Assembly: GCF_003054175.1 (NCBI RefSeq)
Contig: NZ_QBKN01000024.1
Coordinates: 19,181-83,180, forward strand
DNA: 64,000 bases
From: Allosediminivita pacifica
GTDB taxonomy: Bacteria; Pseudomonadota; Alphaproteobacteria; Rhodobacterales; Rhodobacteraceae
Reading direction: 5' to 3'
Shown one piece after another: positions 1 to 10,268 of the stretch (positions within the stretch are counted from its first letter, which is position 1; each line of letters begins with the position of its first letter). The position numbers were made by a program, and so were the translations under genes. Below the pieces are notes generated by a model, which was not told the origin of the DNA, ran no database searches, and saw only the letters and a list, made by a program, of their open reading frames with translations.

Positions 1-1448
1 TGCACCACCTCGCCAAGGTCGAAGACCTTCGGTTCCAGCCGCGCCTGCCGGGCAAAGGCCAGCATGCTGCGCGTGAGCCCCGACCCGCGCTCGACCGCCC
101 CGAGCGCCTGTTCGATGCAGTGCTGCCGGTCGGCCTCGGAAATGGCTTCGCCCATGAGCTCGAGATTGCCCATGATGACGGCGAGCAGGTTGTTGAAATC
201 ATGCGCCACGCCGCCCGTCAGCTTGCCGATGGCCTCGTTCTTCTGCGCCCGCTGCGCGATCGAAGCCATGGTCGCAAGCTCGGTCTCCGCCTCGACCTCG
301 GGCGTGACATCAAGAAAGACGCAACTGCCCTCCACGCCGCCCCGGTGGTCCGGGGCCACGCTGCCACGGAGTTCGAACCACCGCGTCGCGCCCTCCGGTG
401 TGCGCATCTGGAAGCGCCCGTTCAGCGTCGAATCCCGCCCCTGCTGCAGCGCCTCCGTGATCCCGGCCTGCACCGCATTTGCGCTCACCGTGTCGAGGAT
501 GCCCGGATCGCGGTAGAGATCGGCGGACGAGATGCCCCAGAGCACCTCGCAGCGCGGCGACACGTAGGTGATGCGCAGGCCGCCCTCCACCCCCCGCTCG
601 AAACTCATCATGACCGCCGGCAGGTTCGCGTTCAGTTGAAGCACGCGGGCCTTTTCCTGGTCCCGCTCGGCCTCGGCCTGTCGTTGCCGGGTCAGGTCCT
701 GCACGACGCCGATCACCCGGGTGATGCGCCCGTGCCGCCACTCGGCCTCGCCCTTGATAAGCAAGTGTTTCCGGCGGCCTTCGTCGGTGTCGATCGCCAC
801 CTCCGAGGAGAAGGGCTCGCCGGTTCGGCTGGTCCGCGCCAGGTAATGCAGGATGTCACGCCGGACCTGGTCGCTCGACAGGTAGCACGCCGCGTCGACC
901 AGGCTGGGCGCATTGCCCTCGGGCAGGTCGAACAGTTCGAAGACCTTGGGCGACCACCGGAAGGTCTCGGTCTCGACGTCGAAGGACCAGGCCCCGATGC
1001 CGCCCAACGTCTCGACCTGCCGCAGCCAGTTGGCCTCGTTCTCGGCTTCCTCGCGGCGACTGGACTGCGCCCGCTCGTAGCGCCGGCGCCGGTCTGCCGG
1101 GAAGAGGGCAAGCACCGTCGTGCCTTCGGTGTCGATCACCCGCCCGCTCAGCAGCACGTCCCAGCGCCCGATGTGGGGCCGCTCGATCTGGAAGGCGGTT
1201 TCTTCCAGCTCGCCCCCCATCCGGAGCCGCGGCAGCAGGTGCATCTCGTAGAAGACGCGCGCACCGGCCGGCAACAGATCGCTGAAGCTCTGAAGGCCGA
1301 TCACCTCGGATTCCGACTGGCCGATCCAGTGCAGGAAACGCGGGTTGGCCGCCTCGATCACCCCATCGGCACCGGTCCGGACCAGCCCGCAGGGCGCCGC
1401 CGCGGCAAGGTCGAACGGGTCGCCTTGGCCTGCGTCGTCCTGGGCCAT
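1..1448 (-). CDS. PAS-domain sensor histidine kinase (3' end outside window)
   Basis: A multi-PAS histidine kinase; 482 residues are visible and the C-terminal ATPase (and any receiver domain) lies beyond the left edge. Residues about 18-120 form a PAS domain with the segment ARVFYEMHLLPRLRMGG, a pattern I associate with PAS domains linked to RsbU/RsbP-type phosphatases and kinases. Two further PAS-like regions follow (about 155-265 and 275-400). The H-box is LTGGVAHDFNNLLAV with phospho-accepting His416. No membrane segment is visible, so it is probably cytoplasmic. The ATG lies one base after the stop of the upstream RsbQ-like hydrolase gene, so the two are almost certainly translationally coupled. 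Inferred role: autophosphorylation in response to a ligand handled by the hydrolase. The target regulator is not in the window. Confidence 0.9.
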   Translation of the reverse strand, partial: MAQDDAGQGDPFDLAAAAPCGLVRTGADGVIEAANPRFLHWIGQSESEVIGLQSFSDLLPAGARVFYEMHLLPRLRMGGELEETAFQIERPHIGRWDVLLSGRVIDTEGTTVLALFPADRRRRYERAQSSRREEAENEANWLRQVETLGGIGAWSFDVETETFRWSPKVFELFDLPEGNAPSLVDAACYLSSDQVRRDILHYLARTSRTGEPFSSEVAIDTDEGRRKHLLIKGEAEWRHGRITRVIGVVQDLTRQRQAEAERDQEKARVLQLNANLPAVMMSFERGVEGGLRITYVSPRCEVLWGISSADLYRDPGILDTVSANAVQAGITEALQQGRDSTLNGRFQMRTPEGATRWFELRGSVAPDHRGGVEGSCVFLDVTPEVEAETELATMASIAQRAQKNEAIGKLTGGVAHDFNNLLAVIMGNLELMGEAISEADRQHCIEQALGAVERGSGLTRSMLAFARQARLEPKVFDLGEVV

Positions 1449-1449
1449 C

Positions 1450-2280
1450 TCAGGTGCCTGCGGCCGGGGCGACGTCGGTCAGCGCACGGCGCACCGTTTC
1501 CGCCGTCTCTTCGGGGTGGGTGATGTGCGGGCAGTGTCCCGTCGCCTCGAGCCGCACCAGCCGGCTCCCGGGGATCGTCTCGTGCACGAAGGCGATGGCC
1601 GGCTCGGGCGCCACCGGGTCTTCCTGGCACTGCAGGATCGTCACCGGCACGCCGACCTTCGGCATATCCTCCCGGCAATCCGAAAAGAACGTCACACGCG
1701 CAAAAGGCGTCGCGAATTGCGGATCGGCGCGGCACAGGGTTTCGACGAAATCGTCGGTGAATTTCGGCCGGTCTGGATTCCCGATGACGATGGGCGCGAA
1801 AACCCGGGCCCAGTCCACGAAATTCGCCTCGAGCAGGTCGATCAATTGATCGAGCATTTCCCGCTCGAAGCCGCCGCGATACCCATCGTCGTTCAGGTAG
1901 CAGGCCGAGGGGCCGATCATGACGATCGATGCGAACAGATCAGGCCGCCGGATCGCGGCCAGCGCCGCGATCATCGTGCTCACCGAGTGCGCCACGAGAT
2001 GAACCTGGCTCAGGCCCATGGAGTCGAGCAGCGCGATCAGATCCAGCGCATAGCCGTCGAGCGTGCTGTGCCGCTGCCTGTCGTAAAGCTCCGGGTCCGC
2101 GCGCCCCAGCCCCGCAAGGTCGAAAAGGAGCACCCGATGATCGCCTTCAAAAGCGGGTGCCACGTCCTTCCAGACCAGCTGATCGCAGCCAAAGCCGTGC
2201 GCGAAGACGACGACCGAATTTCCCTCGCCCCGGATCCTGACATTGTGGCGCTCTGCAAGCGTAGCCATCGCATCCTTCAC
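1450..2280 (-). CDS. RsbQ/KAI2-type alpha/beta hydrolase
   Basis: 276-residue alpha/beta hydrolase of the RsbQ/D14/KAI2 family. Close resemblance to Bacillus RsbQ can be seen in HGFGCDQLVW (29-38), the DHRVLLFDLAGLG strand, STLDGYALDL, GPSACYLND, FFSDCREDMPKV and GHCPHITHPEET. The catalytic triad is Ser99 (AHSVS), Asp221 (QED) and His249 (GHCPH). RsbQ hydrolases bind a small hydrophobic molecule and activate a partner PAS protein (RsbP, a phosphatase, in Bacillus). Here the gene directly downstream is instead a PAS histidine kinase, separated by one base. ATG at 2280 is used; Met5 is a possible alternative start giving a length even closer to RsbQ. Family call is strong, ligand unknown. Confidence 0.92.
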   Translation of the reverse strand: MKDAMATLAERHNVRIRGEGNSVVVFAHGFGCDQLVWKDVAPAFEGDHRVLLFDLAGLGRADPELYDRQRHSTLDGYALDLIALLDSMGLSQVHLVAHSVSTMIAALAAIRRPDLFASIVMIGPSACYLNDDGYRGGFEREMLDQLIDLLEANFVDWARVFAPIVIGNPDRPKFTDDFVETLCRADPQFATPFARVTFFSDCREDMPKVGVPVTILQCQEDPVAPEPAIAFVHETIPGSRLVRLEATGHCPHITHPEETAETVRRALTDVAPAAGT

Positions 2281-2467
2281 CGTCCGTGCTGTCGTGCAAT
2301 TTGCTTAGCACATAAGCAGTCCGATGTCTTGGATGCGATATTGCGGATTGCCGAAAACCGGCAAGTCACTGGGACTCCCGGATTTCCACCGGATGCCCCC
2401 GCCATTTCCCGGTCGGATCACTGCGCATTCCGCCCACCGTGGAATTGCCCGAAACACGCGGCGCCGT

Positions 2468-3463
2468 TCAGACCTCGACCTGTGCGATCATCCGCTCCAG
2501 CCGTTCCATGGCGCGCACGCCGTCTTCGATACCGGGCACCTCGCGGCGCTCGCCGCGCAGCACCGCGGCCACGTCGGCCAAAAGCGCGGCATAGCCCTTG
2601 TGATCCTCGTTCGCCGCGGCAGTGAAGTTAGGCCGCCAGGAAAGCGTGTCACAGTCCGGATCGAGCCGCGCGCCGGGATCATCCGCCTTGAACGGCGGAT
2701 CGCGGTAGAGCGCCACGTCGATGATGTTGTCCACGTGCAGCCGGGCGTGATCGCCCATGATCCGGATTTCCTCCATCGGCGTGCCGCGCGACTGCACGGT
2801 GCCCATGACCACGTTGCCGATCACGCCGCCTTCGGTGGTGAAGTTGACGTGCAGCAGAAGCTTGCCCGGCGTTGGCGAGGCGCTGCGCACCTGCATCTCG
2901 CCGAAATCCTCGCCCGCGAACCAGGGGATCAGGTCCATGTAGTGCACGCAGTGGTGCAGGTAGAAGCCGGTGTAGTCCGGCTCGCCCTCGAAGTAGCCGG
3001 GGGCGGTCATGTAGGCGCCGGTGATGCCCAGAACCTCGCCGAAGTCGCCGTCGCGCAGGGTATTCATGGCGATGCGGTTGCCGGTGGAATAGCGCTTCAT
3101 GAAGCCCACCATGACCGGCTTGCCGGCGCGCCGCGCGGCTTGGGCCACCTCGCGGGCCCCCGCGGCATCGGCGGCTGGGGGTTTTTCCATGAAGACGGGC
3201 AGCCCGGCCTCGAGCGCCGCGATGGCGGCCGCGCGGTGCAAATCGGGCCCCACGGCCATGCCCACCGCGTCGATGCCGCCCGCCGCGATCATCTCGCGGA
3301 AATCGTCGTAGCAGGCGGTCACGCCGTATTCCTCGGCGGTGCGCGACAGCGCCGCCCCGTCACGGTCGCAGAGCGCCGCCACGCGGATGTCGTTGCGCCC
3401 GAGCTGGGGCAGCAGCATCTGGCGCGCGTGCCGGCCGCAGCCGATCCATCCCATCCGGATCAT
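2468..3463 (-). CDS. Gfo/Idh/MocA-family oxidoreductase
   Basis: 331-residue NAD(P)-dependent dehydrogenase. The N-terminal Rossmann fold opens with [17 protein letters not shown], a dinucleotide-binding motif, and residues around [12 protein letters not shown] give the EKP signature of the family. The C-terminal half has the beta-sheet substrate domain, with [12 protein letters not shown] near the usual catalytic His. It is the last gene of a sugar-transport operon and overlaps the upstream isomerase gene by 4 bases (ATGA). By context it oxidises an imported sugar, polyol or sugar acid, but the substrate cannot be read from sequence. Ordinary family length. Confidence 0.88.
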   Translation of the reverse strand: MIRMGWIGCGRHARQMLLPQLGRNDIRVAALCDRDGAALSRTAEEYGVTACYDDFREMIAAGGIDAVGMAVGPDLHRAAAIAALEAGLPVFMEKPPAADAAGAREVAQAARRAGKPVMVGFMKRYSTGNRIAMNTLRDGDFGEVLGITGAYMTAPGYFEGEPDYTGFYLHHCVHYMDLIPWFAGEDFGEMQVRSASPTPGKLLLHVNFTTEGGVIGNVVMGTVQSRGTPMEEIRIMGDHARLHVDNIIDVALYRDPPFKADDPGARLDPDCDTLSWRPNFTAAANEDHKGYAALLADVAAVLRGERREVPGIEDGVRAMERLERMIAQVEV

Positions 3464-4347
3464 TGGTCTACCTCCGCCAGTGCGAGCGCGTTGCGCACGA
3501 GCCCGAGTCCTGCACGCAGCTTGGCGCTCTCGTCCTCGTGCGGCGGGCGCCAGTGCGCGATGGGCAGGGCCACGCGGTCGTCGTCGCGGCGGAACGGCTC
3601 AAGCGAGATCGGACCGGCGTAGCCCGCGCGGGCCAGCGCCCGCATCACGGCGGGCCAGTCCACGTGCCCGGTGCCGGGATGGCCGCGGTGGTTCTCGTTG
3701 GCCTGGAAGTGCGCGATGCGCGGGCCCGCCATGCGGATCGCGTCGGGGATCGAGCGCTCTTCCATGTTCATGTGGAACGTGTCGAGCATCAGCTTGAACG
3801 CCGGGTTGTCGACTGCGTCCACGACCTCGCAGGCCTGCCGGGTGGTGGACAGGATGTCGGTCTCGAAACGGTTCAGGGCCTCGACCGCCAGGGTGATGCC
3901 CGCGGCCTCGGCATGGGGTGCGACGGCGCGAAACCCTTCGACGGTGCGTTCGGCCCGCGCCGCGATGTCGTCGTCGGTACGTGGCAGGGGCGGGCGTCCG
4001 GCAAAGACCATGGGCTCGCCGTAAAGCGGCCCGCCCACCACGCTCGCGCCCATCTCGGAGGCCACGTCCACGCAACGGCGCAGGTAGTCGAGCCCGCCCT
4101 GCCGCGCGCTCTCGTCCTCCGAGGCGATGGACCGCTGCGGGTTCACCCGCGCGGCCAGCACGGTGAAGATGCCCGCATCCTCGGCCGCGCGGCGCACGTC
4201 GGCGGGGCTCAGGTCGTCGTCGGGTTCGGGCACCAGCAGCTCCACGAAGTCGAAGCCGAGATCGCGCGCCTTGGCGAAGTAGGGCAGGTCGGCGCGGGTG
4301 AAGGGCCGCGCGAACTGCATGGAAATGATGCCGATGGGATTCTGCAC
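3460..4347 (-). CDS. Sugar phosphate isomerase/epimerase (xylose-isomerase-like TIM barrel)
   Basis: 295-residue AP-endonuclease-2/xylose-isomerase-type TIM barrel. Visible metal-site segments include the Glu in [12 protein letters not shown], the Asp/His in [31 protein letters not shown] and the closing Glu in GPISLEPF. This is the fold of tagatose/psicose 3-epimerases and hydroxypyruvate isomerases; which reaction applies here is open. It follows the permease gene by 19 bases and overlaps the Gfo/Idh/MocA gene by 4 bases, an arrangement typical of sugar or inositol catabolic operons in which the two enzymes act on the same imported substrate. Confidence 0.88.
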   Translation of the reverse strand: MQNPIGIISMQFARPFTRADLPYFAKARDLGFDFVELLVPEPDDDLSPADVRRAAEDAGIFTVLAARVNPQRSIASEDESARQGGLDYLRRCVDVASEMGASVVGGPLYGEPMVFAGRPPLPRTDDDIAARAERTVEGFRAVAPHAEAAGITLAVEALNRFETDILSTTRQACEVVDAVDNPAFKLMLDTFHMNMEERSIPDAIRMAGPRIAHFQANENHRGHPGTGHVDWPAVMRALARAGYAGPISLEPFRRDDDRVALPIAHWRPPHEDESAKLRAGLGLVRNALALAEVDQ

Positions 4348-4366
4348 GATGGGTCCTCTTGTTGGT

Positions 4367-5200
4367 TCAGCCCTTGACCGCGCCCTGGGTCAGGCCGGAG
4401 ATCAGGCGTTTCTGCACGAGAAGGAAAAGCACGGTGGCCGGCAGGGCGCCGACGATGCCGCCGGCGGTCAGCAGCCCCCACTGCACCTCGTATTCCCCGA
4501 TGAGCGTCTGCACGGCGACGGTGATCGGGCGCACCTCGCGGCCGCCCAGGGTCAGGGCGTAAAGGTACTCGTTCCACGAGGTGATGAAGATGTAGATGCC
4601 GGTGGCGATGATGCCGGGCAGGCAGAGCGGCAGGACCACCCGCCGCAGCGCCTGCAGCCGCGTGCATCCGTCCGTCATCGCCGCCTCGTCGAGCGAGCGC
4701 GGGATGCCGTTGATGTAGCTGACCATCATCCAGATCGAGAAGGGGATGGCGATGGTCGAGTTCGCCGCGATCAGCGCGATATGAGTGTCCAGCAGCCCCA
4801 GCACCCGCATCAGCACGAAAAGCGGCAGGATCAGCAGCACCAGCGGGAACATGTTGATCAGCAGGAACTGCAGCATCAGGATCCGCTTGCCCCGGAATTC
4901 GAAGCGCGAGAAGGAGTAGGCCGCCGTCACGCTCAGCGAAAGGCCGACAATGACGGTCCCGCCCGCCACGATGAAGCTGTCGAGCAGGTTGTCCGCAAAG
5001 CCCACGGTCCGGAACAGTCGCGCATAGTTCTCGAGCGTCGCGTTCAGCAGCGAGGGACCCTCGGTGAAAAGCGTCGACTCGTCGCTGACCGAGGTGATGA
5101 ACATCCACAGGTACGGACCCAGCGTGAAGGCGAGGATCGCCAGCATCGGCAGGTCCACCGTCAGGATGCGCCGCATCGTCGAAGGTTTGTGAAGCGCCAT
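4367..5200 (-). CDS. Carbohydrate ABC transporter permease (MalG-like)
   Basis: 277-residue inner-membrane permease with six predicted hydrophobic segments, beginning [19 protein letters not shown]. The EAA loop that contacts the ATPase is present as [20 protein letters not shown]. The start chosen overlaps the stop of the upstream permease gene by one base, the usual coupling of MalF/MalG pairs. A longer open frame continues upstream but only as a shadow of the other permease. It is the second transmembrane half of a CUT1-type sugar importer; the ATPase is encoded divergently at 9189. Confidence 0.92.
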   Translation of the reverse strand: MALHKPSTMRRILTVDLPMLAILAFTLGPYLWMFITSVSDESTLFTEGPSLLNATLENYARLFRTVGFADNLLDSFIVAGGTVIVGLSLSVTAAYSFSRFEFRGKRILMLQFLLINMFPLVLLILPLFVLMRVLGLLDTHIALIAANSTIAIPFSIWMMVSYINGIPRSLDEAAMTDGCTRLQALRRVVLPLCLPGIIATGIYIFITSWNEYLYALTLGGREVRPITVAVQTLIGEYEVQWGLLTAGGIVGALPATVLFLLVQKRLISGLTQGAVKG

Positions 5201-6129
5201 CAGGACACCGCCTTTCCGGTCCGCCGGAGGTAGAAGACGACCACCACCATCAGCAGCAGCGTGAACAGCACCGCGATCGCCGATCCGTAGCCGAAGTCGA
5301 GGTTCGTGCGCGCCTTCACGAAGGCGTAGAGCGGCAGCGTGTGGGTTGCGTAGCCGGGTCCCCCGCCGGTCATCACGAAGATCACGTCGAAACTGTTGGC
5401 CACCCAGATCAGCCGCAGCAGAACCGCGGTCATCATCACGCCCGAGATGCCGGGCAGGGTGATGTGCCAGAATTGGCGCCAGGCGCTTGCCCCGTCGATC
5501 GACGCGGCCTCGTAGTAGCTGCGCGGGATCGCCTGCAGCCCGGCAAGGATCATCACCGCGAAGAAGGGAAAGCCCTGCCAGGTCAGCGTCAGGATGATCG
5601 AGGCCAATGCATAGGTCGGATCGGCCAGCCAGGGGATCGACTGCTGGATCAGGCCCATGCGCAGCAGGAACTCGTTCGCCACGCCGTAATTGCTGTCGTA
5701 GATCCAGACCCACATCAGCGCGATCACGACCGAGGGCAGGGCCCATGGAATGATGATGAGCGCGCGCGCCACCGGTCTCCAGGGAAACTCCTGGTTCAGC
5801 AGCAGCGCCGTCACCAGTCCCAGCAGCAGCTGGGCGGGAATGGTGGTGCCCATCCAGATCACCGTGTTGCGCAGCGAGATCCAGAAGACCTCGTCGGCCA
5901 GCGCGGTACGGAAGTTCTCGAGCCCCACCCAGTCGAAATCGTTCGGGCGGAAAAGCACGTAGTCGTGCAGGCTCATCCAGGCGGTCTGCACCATCGGAAA
6001 GAACACGATGGCCAGCGTCACCAGCACCGCCGGCGAGAGCATCGCATAGGGAAGCACCCGCCGTCCCAGCGCGGCGCGGCGCCCCTGGCGGTCCTGTCGG
6101 GATAAATCGGTCGCGGTCGCGTCCGTCAT
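5200..6129 (-). CDS. Carbohydrate ABC transporter permease (MalF-like)
   Basis: 309-residue inner-membrane permease. After a charged cytoplasmic N-terminus the first membrane helix is YAMLSPAVLVTLAIVFFPMV; about six helices follow. The EAA loop reads EAASIDGASAWRQFWHITLP. It pairs with the MalG-like permease immediately downstream and sits 64 bases after the binding-protein gene, from which it is separated by a strong intercistronic hairpin. Part of the CUT1-type importer of unknown sugar specificity. Confidence 0.92.
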   Translation of the reverse strand: MTDATATDLSRQDRQGRRAALGRRVLPYAMLSPAVLVTLAIVFFPMVQTAWMSLHDYVLFRPNDFDWVGLENFRTALADEVFWISLRNTVIWMGTTIPAQLLLGLVTALLLNQEFPWRPVARALIIIPWALPSVVIALMWVWIYDSNYGVANEFLLRMGLIQQSIPWLADPTYALASIILTLTWQGFPFFAVMILAGLQAIPRSYYEAASIDGASAWRQFWHITLPGISGVMMTAVLLRLIWVANSFDVIFVMTGGGPGYATHTLPLYAFVKARTNLDFGYGSAIAVLFTLLLMVVVVFYLRRTGKAVS

Positions 6130-6161
6130 GGCACGAGGCTTTCGGCTGTCGGGAAGGGGAA

Positions 6162-6186
6162 GCCGGGCGCCGTGGGGGCGCCCGGC
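6162..6186 (-). other. Intercistronic hairpin between binding-protein and permease genes
   Basis: A perfect 10-bp stem, GCCGGGCGCC paired with GGCGCCCGGC, with a 5-base loop fills most of the 64-base gap. No T-run follows in the direction of transcription. Hairpins here are known in malE-malF-type operons to protect the binding-protein message and lower permease expression. That role is inferred. Confidence 0.6.
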
Positions 6187-6193
6187 GCTGGCG

Positions 6194-7408
6194 TCACTCG
6201 GCGAAGAGTTCCGAAATCGTCTCGTTCATCTCGGCCGCCTCGATGTCGCCGGTCAGCACGCGCTGCATCTGCGTCGGCCAGACCGTGTTCACGAAGTCCG
6301 CGGTCGCGGCACTGTCGGGCAGCATCTCGGCAAAGGGCAGGCTGTCCACCGTGGCCTGCACGAAGCGCTGCGGATGCAGGGACCAGCTTTCGCTGTCCGC
6401 CTTGACCACCGGCAGCTGGCCGGTTGCCTCGTTGAACATCGTGTTGTTCCCCTCCGACGACAGGTAGGAGATCCACTTCCACGCGGCCTCGGGGTCCTCG
6501 GCACCGGCCATGACGGCCGTGCTCTCGTCGCCGAAGGCGGTCCAGCGACCACCGCCGCATTCCGGCACCGGCGCCGCGGCGACGTCGTCGCCAAGCGCCT
6601 CGACCATGCCGTTGGCCGAGCCGATGTGGTGGATGGTCATCGCGGTCTTGCCGGCCTTGAAGGCGCCGATGATCTCCTGGAAGCCGTCGTTCGGCGCAGA
6701 AGGCGGGAAGACGCCGTCCTCGCGGAACAGATCCGCCACGAACTGCGTCCCCGCGACGCCTGCGTCCGAGGTCAGTCCCTCGGTCAGGCTGACACCCTCG
6801 GCACCCAGCGTGAAGCTCGCCCAGTGGTCATGCCCGCCCTTGGCGCCGCGAAAGCCGAAGCCATAGGTGTCGGTCTGCCCGTCGCCGTCGGTGTCGCGCG
6901 TCAGCGCGTTGGCAACCTCGCGGAACTCGTCACAGGTGGTCGGCACCTCCAGCCCCAGCTCCTCGAACATAGAGGGGCGGTAATAGAGGTAAAGCACCAC
7001 GTACTGCACCGGAAGGTAGTACTGCGTGCCGTCGGGCCCGACGGTCAGCTTCAGCAGGTTGTCCTGCAGGCCCTCCGCGCCCTCCCAGTCGGCAAGCCAG
7101 TCCTCAATGGGCTGCAGCGCACCCATCTCGACCAGCCGTGGCTGGGCGAACATCTTGACCATCGCCGCGTCGGGGGCGTTGCCGCCGATGATCGCGGTGT
7201 AGAGCTGGTCGTAGTAGCTGTTCCAGGGGATGTTCTCGGCCTCGACCGTGATCCCGGGATTCGCCTCCTCGAAGGACGCCACCAGTTCGTCCATGGGGTT
7301 GTCGGCGTTGTCGAAGTGGTACCAGAAGCGGACCGTGCTGTCGGCGGCCGCCGCCCCGGCCGTCAGCGCAAGCGCCGTGCCCAGGACCGTCAATGTCTTG
7401 AATTTCAT
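6194..7408 (-). CDS. Extracellular sugar-binding protein (ABC transporter)
   Basis: 404-residue family-1 extracellular solute-binding protein. The N-terminus MKFKTLTVLGTALALTAGAA is a Sec signal peptide, with cleavage likely near AAAADS, so the mature protein is periplasmic. Typical segments are VASFEEANPGITVEAENIPW, a central hinge and, near the C-terminus, AAWKWISYLSSEGN. No lipobox Cys is present. A strong ribosome-binding site (GGGAGGAAAA) precedes the ATG. It supplies substrate to the two permeases downstream and the divergent ATPase. Comparison with neighbours suggests a mono- or oligosaccharide or polyol, but specificity cannot be stated. Confidence 0.92.
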   Translation of the reverse strand: MKFKTLTVLGTALALTAGAAAADSTVRFWYHFDNADNPMDELVASFEEANPGITVEAENIPWNSYYDQLYTAIIGGNAPDAAMVKMFAQPRLVEMGALQPIEDWLADWEGAEGLQDNLLKLTVGPDGTQYYLPVQYVVLYLYYRPSMFEELGLEVPTTCDEFREVANALTRDTDGDGQTDTYGFGFRGAKGGHDHWASFTLGAEGVSLTEGLTSDAGVAGTQFVADLFREDGVFPPSAPNDGFQEIIGAFKAGKTAMTIHHIGSANGMVEALGDDVAAAPVPECGGGRWTAFGDESTAVMAGAEDPEAAWKWISYLSSEGNNTMFNEATGQLPVVKADSESWSLHPQRFVQATVDSLPFAEMLPDSAATADFVNTVWPTQMQRVLTGDIEAAEMNETISELFAE

Positions 7409-7440
7409 AACTTTTCCTCCCTTATGATGCCGCCTCTCCT

Positions 7441-8358
7441 CTAGGCGGCTGTCGACGTCAGTCTCCCGAAGGCCGCGCCCGCCCGCGCGAAGGCGTCACG
7501 CGCCTCCGGCAGGGCGCTGCCCATTTGCATGAAGCCGTGCACCACGCCCTCGATCCGGTCGAAGGGATCGTCGCGCCCGATCGCGCGCAGCCGCGCGACA
7601 AGCAGCTCCGTGTCCGACAGAAGCGGGTCTAGCCCCGCCGCGTTGAGGTAGATCGGCGGAAGAGCGGCCAGTGCCGCGTCGCGCGCGGCCAGCGGTGCCA
7701 CCAGCGGGTCGCCACGCTCGGACGCTGCGGCATACCAGTCCCAGTAGCGCATCATCTTGGCCCGGGTCAGACCCGGCCCCTCGGCCCGTTCGCGGTAGCT
7801 CTCGGTTTCGAAATCGGCGCCGTAGACGCCGTAGAACAGCAGCAGCGTGGCCGGCAGCGCCGCCTTCGCCTCGATCAGACCCAGCGTCAGCGCCAGCGCG
7901 AGGTTCGCCCCCGCGCTGTCACCGGCAAGGCTCCAGCGCCGCGACGGATCGCGCGCTTCCCAGGCCCGGAGCAGATCGTCGAGCGCCGCGGGGTAGGGGT
8001 GCTCGGGCGCCAGCCGGTAGTCCACCGTCAGCACCGGGCAGCCGCAGGCCTCGGCAAGCCGCCGCGACGCCCCCTCATGGGTCTGCGGCGAGCAGAAGGC
8101 CCAGCCGCCGCCATGCACGTGCAGGATGGCATCCGTGCCCCTGTCGTTCGCGGGCACCACCCGGCGCGCGGGCATGCCCGCGTGCATCATGGTGCGCGCC
8201 TCGGCCATCTCCGGGAGCTCGGCGTTCCAGCGAAGATTGGTCAGCTCCGCCAGCGTCCTGCCGTGCTGCGGCAGAAGCAGCGTCGGATCGCCCAGCCCGG
8301 CGTCCTCCGCGCCGAGCCGCTCCAGAACCGCCCGCATGCTTGCCGAAGGCCCCGTCAT
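7441..8358 (-). CDS. HSL-family alpha/beta hydrolase (esterase)
   Basis: 305-residue hydrolase of the hormone-sensitive lipase type (Abhydrolase_3). The oxyanion-hole motif is HGGGWAF (82-88), the nucleophile elbow GDSAGAN has Ser148, the acid lies in LDPLLSD and the catalytic His is in GVVHGFMQM. Start ATG at 8358 overlaps the stop of the GntR regulator gene by 4 bases; the open frame extends farther upstream only as a shadow of that gene. Its place between regulator and binding protein suggests it de-esterifies the imported compound or a precursor, for example an acylated sugar. That is inference. Confidence 0.9.
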   Translation of the reverse strand: MTGPSASMRAVLERLGAEDAGLGDPTLLLPQHGRTLAELTNLRWNAELPEMAEARTMMHAGMPARRVVPANDRGTDAILHVHGGGWAFCSPQTHEGASRRLAEACGCPVLTVDYRLAPEHPYPAALDDLLRAWEARDPSRRWSLAGDSAGANLALALTLGLIEAKAALPATLLLFYGVYGADFETESYRERAEGPGLTRAKMMRYWDWYAAASERGDPLVAPLAARDAALAALPPIYLNAAGLDPLLSDTELLVARLRAIGRDDPFDRIEGVVHGFMQMGSALPEARDAFARAGAAFGRLTSTAA

Positions 8359-9062
8359 GACTTGCTCCGCGCCACGTCGCCGGTCAGGTCCGGACCGAAG
8401 TCCACGATCGTCGCGATGTGATGGGCCAGCAGTTCGCGCAGCTGATCCAGGTCGCGCGCCTCCAGTGCCTCGATGATGGGGCGATGCCGCTCTGCCGTCT
8501 CTTCCAGCGCCCGGTTGGGTTGCGAGTTCAGGATCTTGAAACGGTGCGCGTGGATCAGGCAGCGCGTCAGGATCGGCGAGACCAGCGGCAGGTCCGCCGC
8601 CTCGAACAACCGCGTGTGAAAGGCCCGGTCCCGCACCGACAGGGCGTATTCGTCGCAATCCCGCGCCGCGTTGCGCATCGCGTCCAGCAGCGCCCGCAGG
8701 TCGGCGGTCAGCGCGCTGTCGGCCCGCGCGATCACACGGTCGAGATGGCTGCATTCAACCTGGCTGCGCAGGCTCAGTAGGGCGCGCGCGTCATCGACGG
8801 GGCAGGGGGCAACGCGGGTGCCGCGGTTGGGCTGGCGCTTCACCAGCCCCTCCTCGTTCAGCTGCATCAGCGCCTCGCGCACCGTCCCCTGGCTGCAGCC
8901 GAAGCGCTGCGCCAGGTCCAGCTCCGTCAGGGTCCGCTCCGGCGCCAGCACCCCCAGCACGATCTCCTTCTGCAGCGCCACGAAGATCGTGTGGCTGCGC
9001 CGGCTCGACTGGCGCGGAACGAGATCCGTGATCGGGTCCTGGTTGAAGCTTTCGACCGCCAT
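8355..9062 (-). CDS. GntR/FCD-family transcriptional regulator
   Basis: 235-residue regulator. Residues about 20-90 form a GntR winged helix-turn-helix, with LTELDLAQRFGCSQGTVREA as its recognition segment and the wing ending KRQPNRGTRV. The C-terminal FCD effector domain is all-helical, with metal-ligand-type residues in HTRLFEAADLPLV and the later HRPIIEALEARD. It is the first gene of the minus-strand sugar operon and is divergent from the ATPase gene. Two ATTATCGATAAT-type palindromes in the 126-base divergent gap are the natural candidates for its operators. Probably a repressor released by the sugar or a catabolite. Confidence 0.9.
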   Translation of the reverse strand: MAVESFNQDPITDLVPRQSSRRSHTIFVALQKEIVLGVLAPERTLTELDLAQRFGCSQGTVREALMQLNEEGLVKRQPNRGTRVAPCPVDDARALLSLRSQVECSHLDRVIARADSALTADLRALLDAMRNAARDCDEYALSVRDRAFHTRLFEAADLPLVSPILTRCLIHAHRFKILNSQPNRALEETAERHRPIIEALEARDLDQLRELLAHHIATIVDFGPDLTGDVARSKS

Positions 9063-9112
9063 CTGTCTTTCCGGTCCTCCCCGACCGAGCCCTCTCAGCG
9101 GGCTTGCGTGAA

Positions 9113-9148
9113 ATTATCGATATTGATAACGTGACAATTATCGATAAT
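9113..9148. promoter_or_regulatory. Candidate GntR operators (two 12-bp near-palindromes)
   Basis: ATTATCGATAAT at 9137-9148 is a perfect palindrome; ATTATCGATATT at 9113-9124 differs at one position. Their centres are 24 bp apart, about two helical turns, in an AT-rich island between the divergent regulator and ATPase genes. Site symmetry and location suggest binding of the GntR dimer. Not proven. Confidence 0.6.
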
Positions 9149-9188
9149 GCAACCCCGAATATCCGGGGTTGTTCGGGAGGAGGACAAG

Positions 9189-10265
<1,077 letters not shown>

Positions 10266-10268
10266 GCC

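Noticed and set aside
120..1523. 467-codon plus-strand open frame antisense to the PAS kinase
   Set aside because: Composition typical of a GC-rich shadow frame; the minus strand carries clear PAS and H-box motifs.
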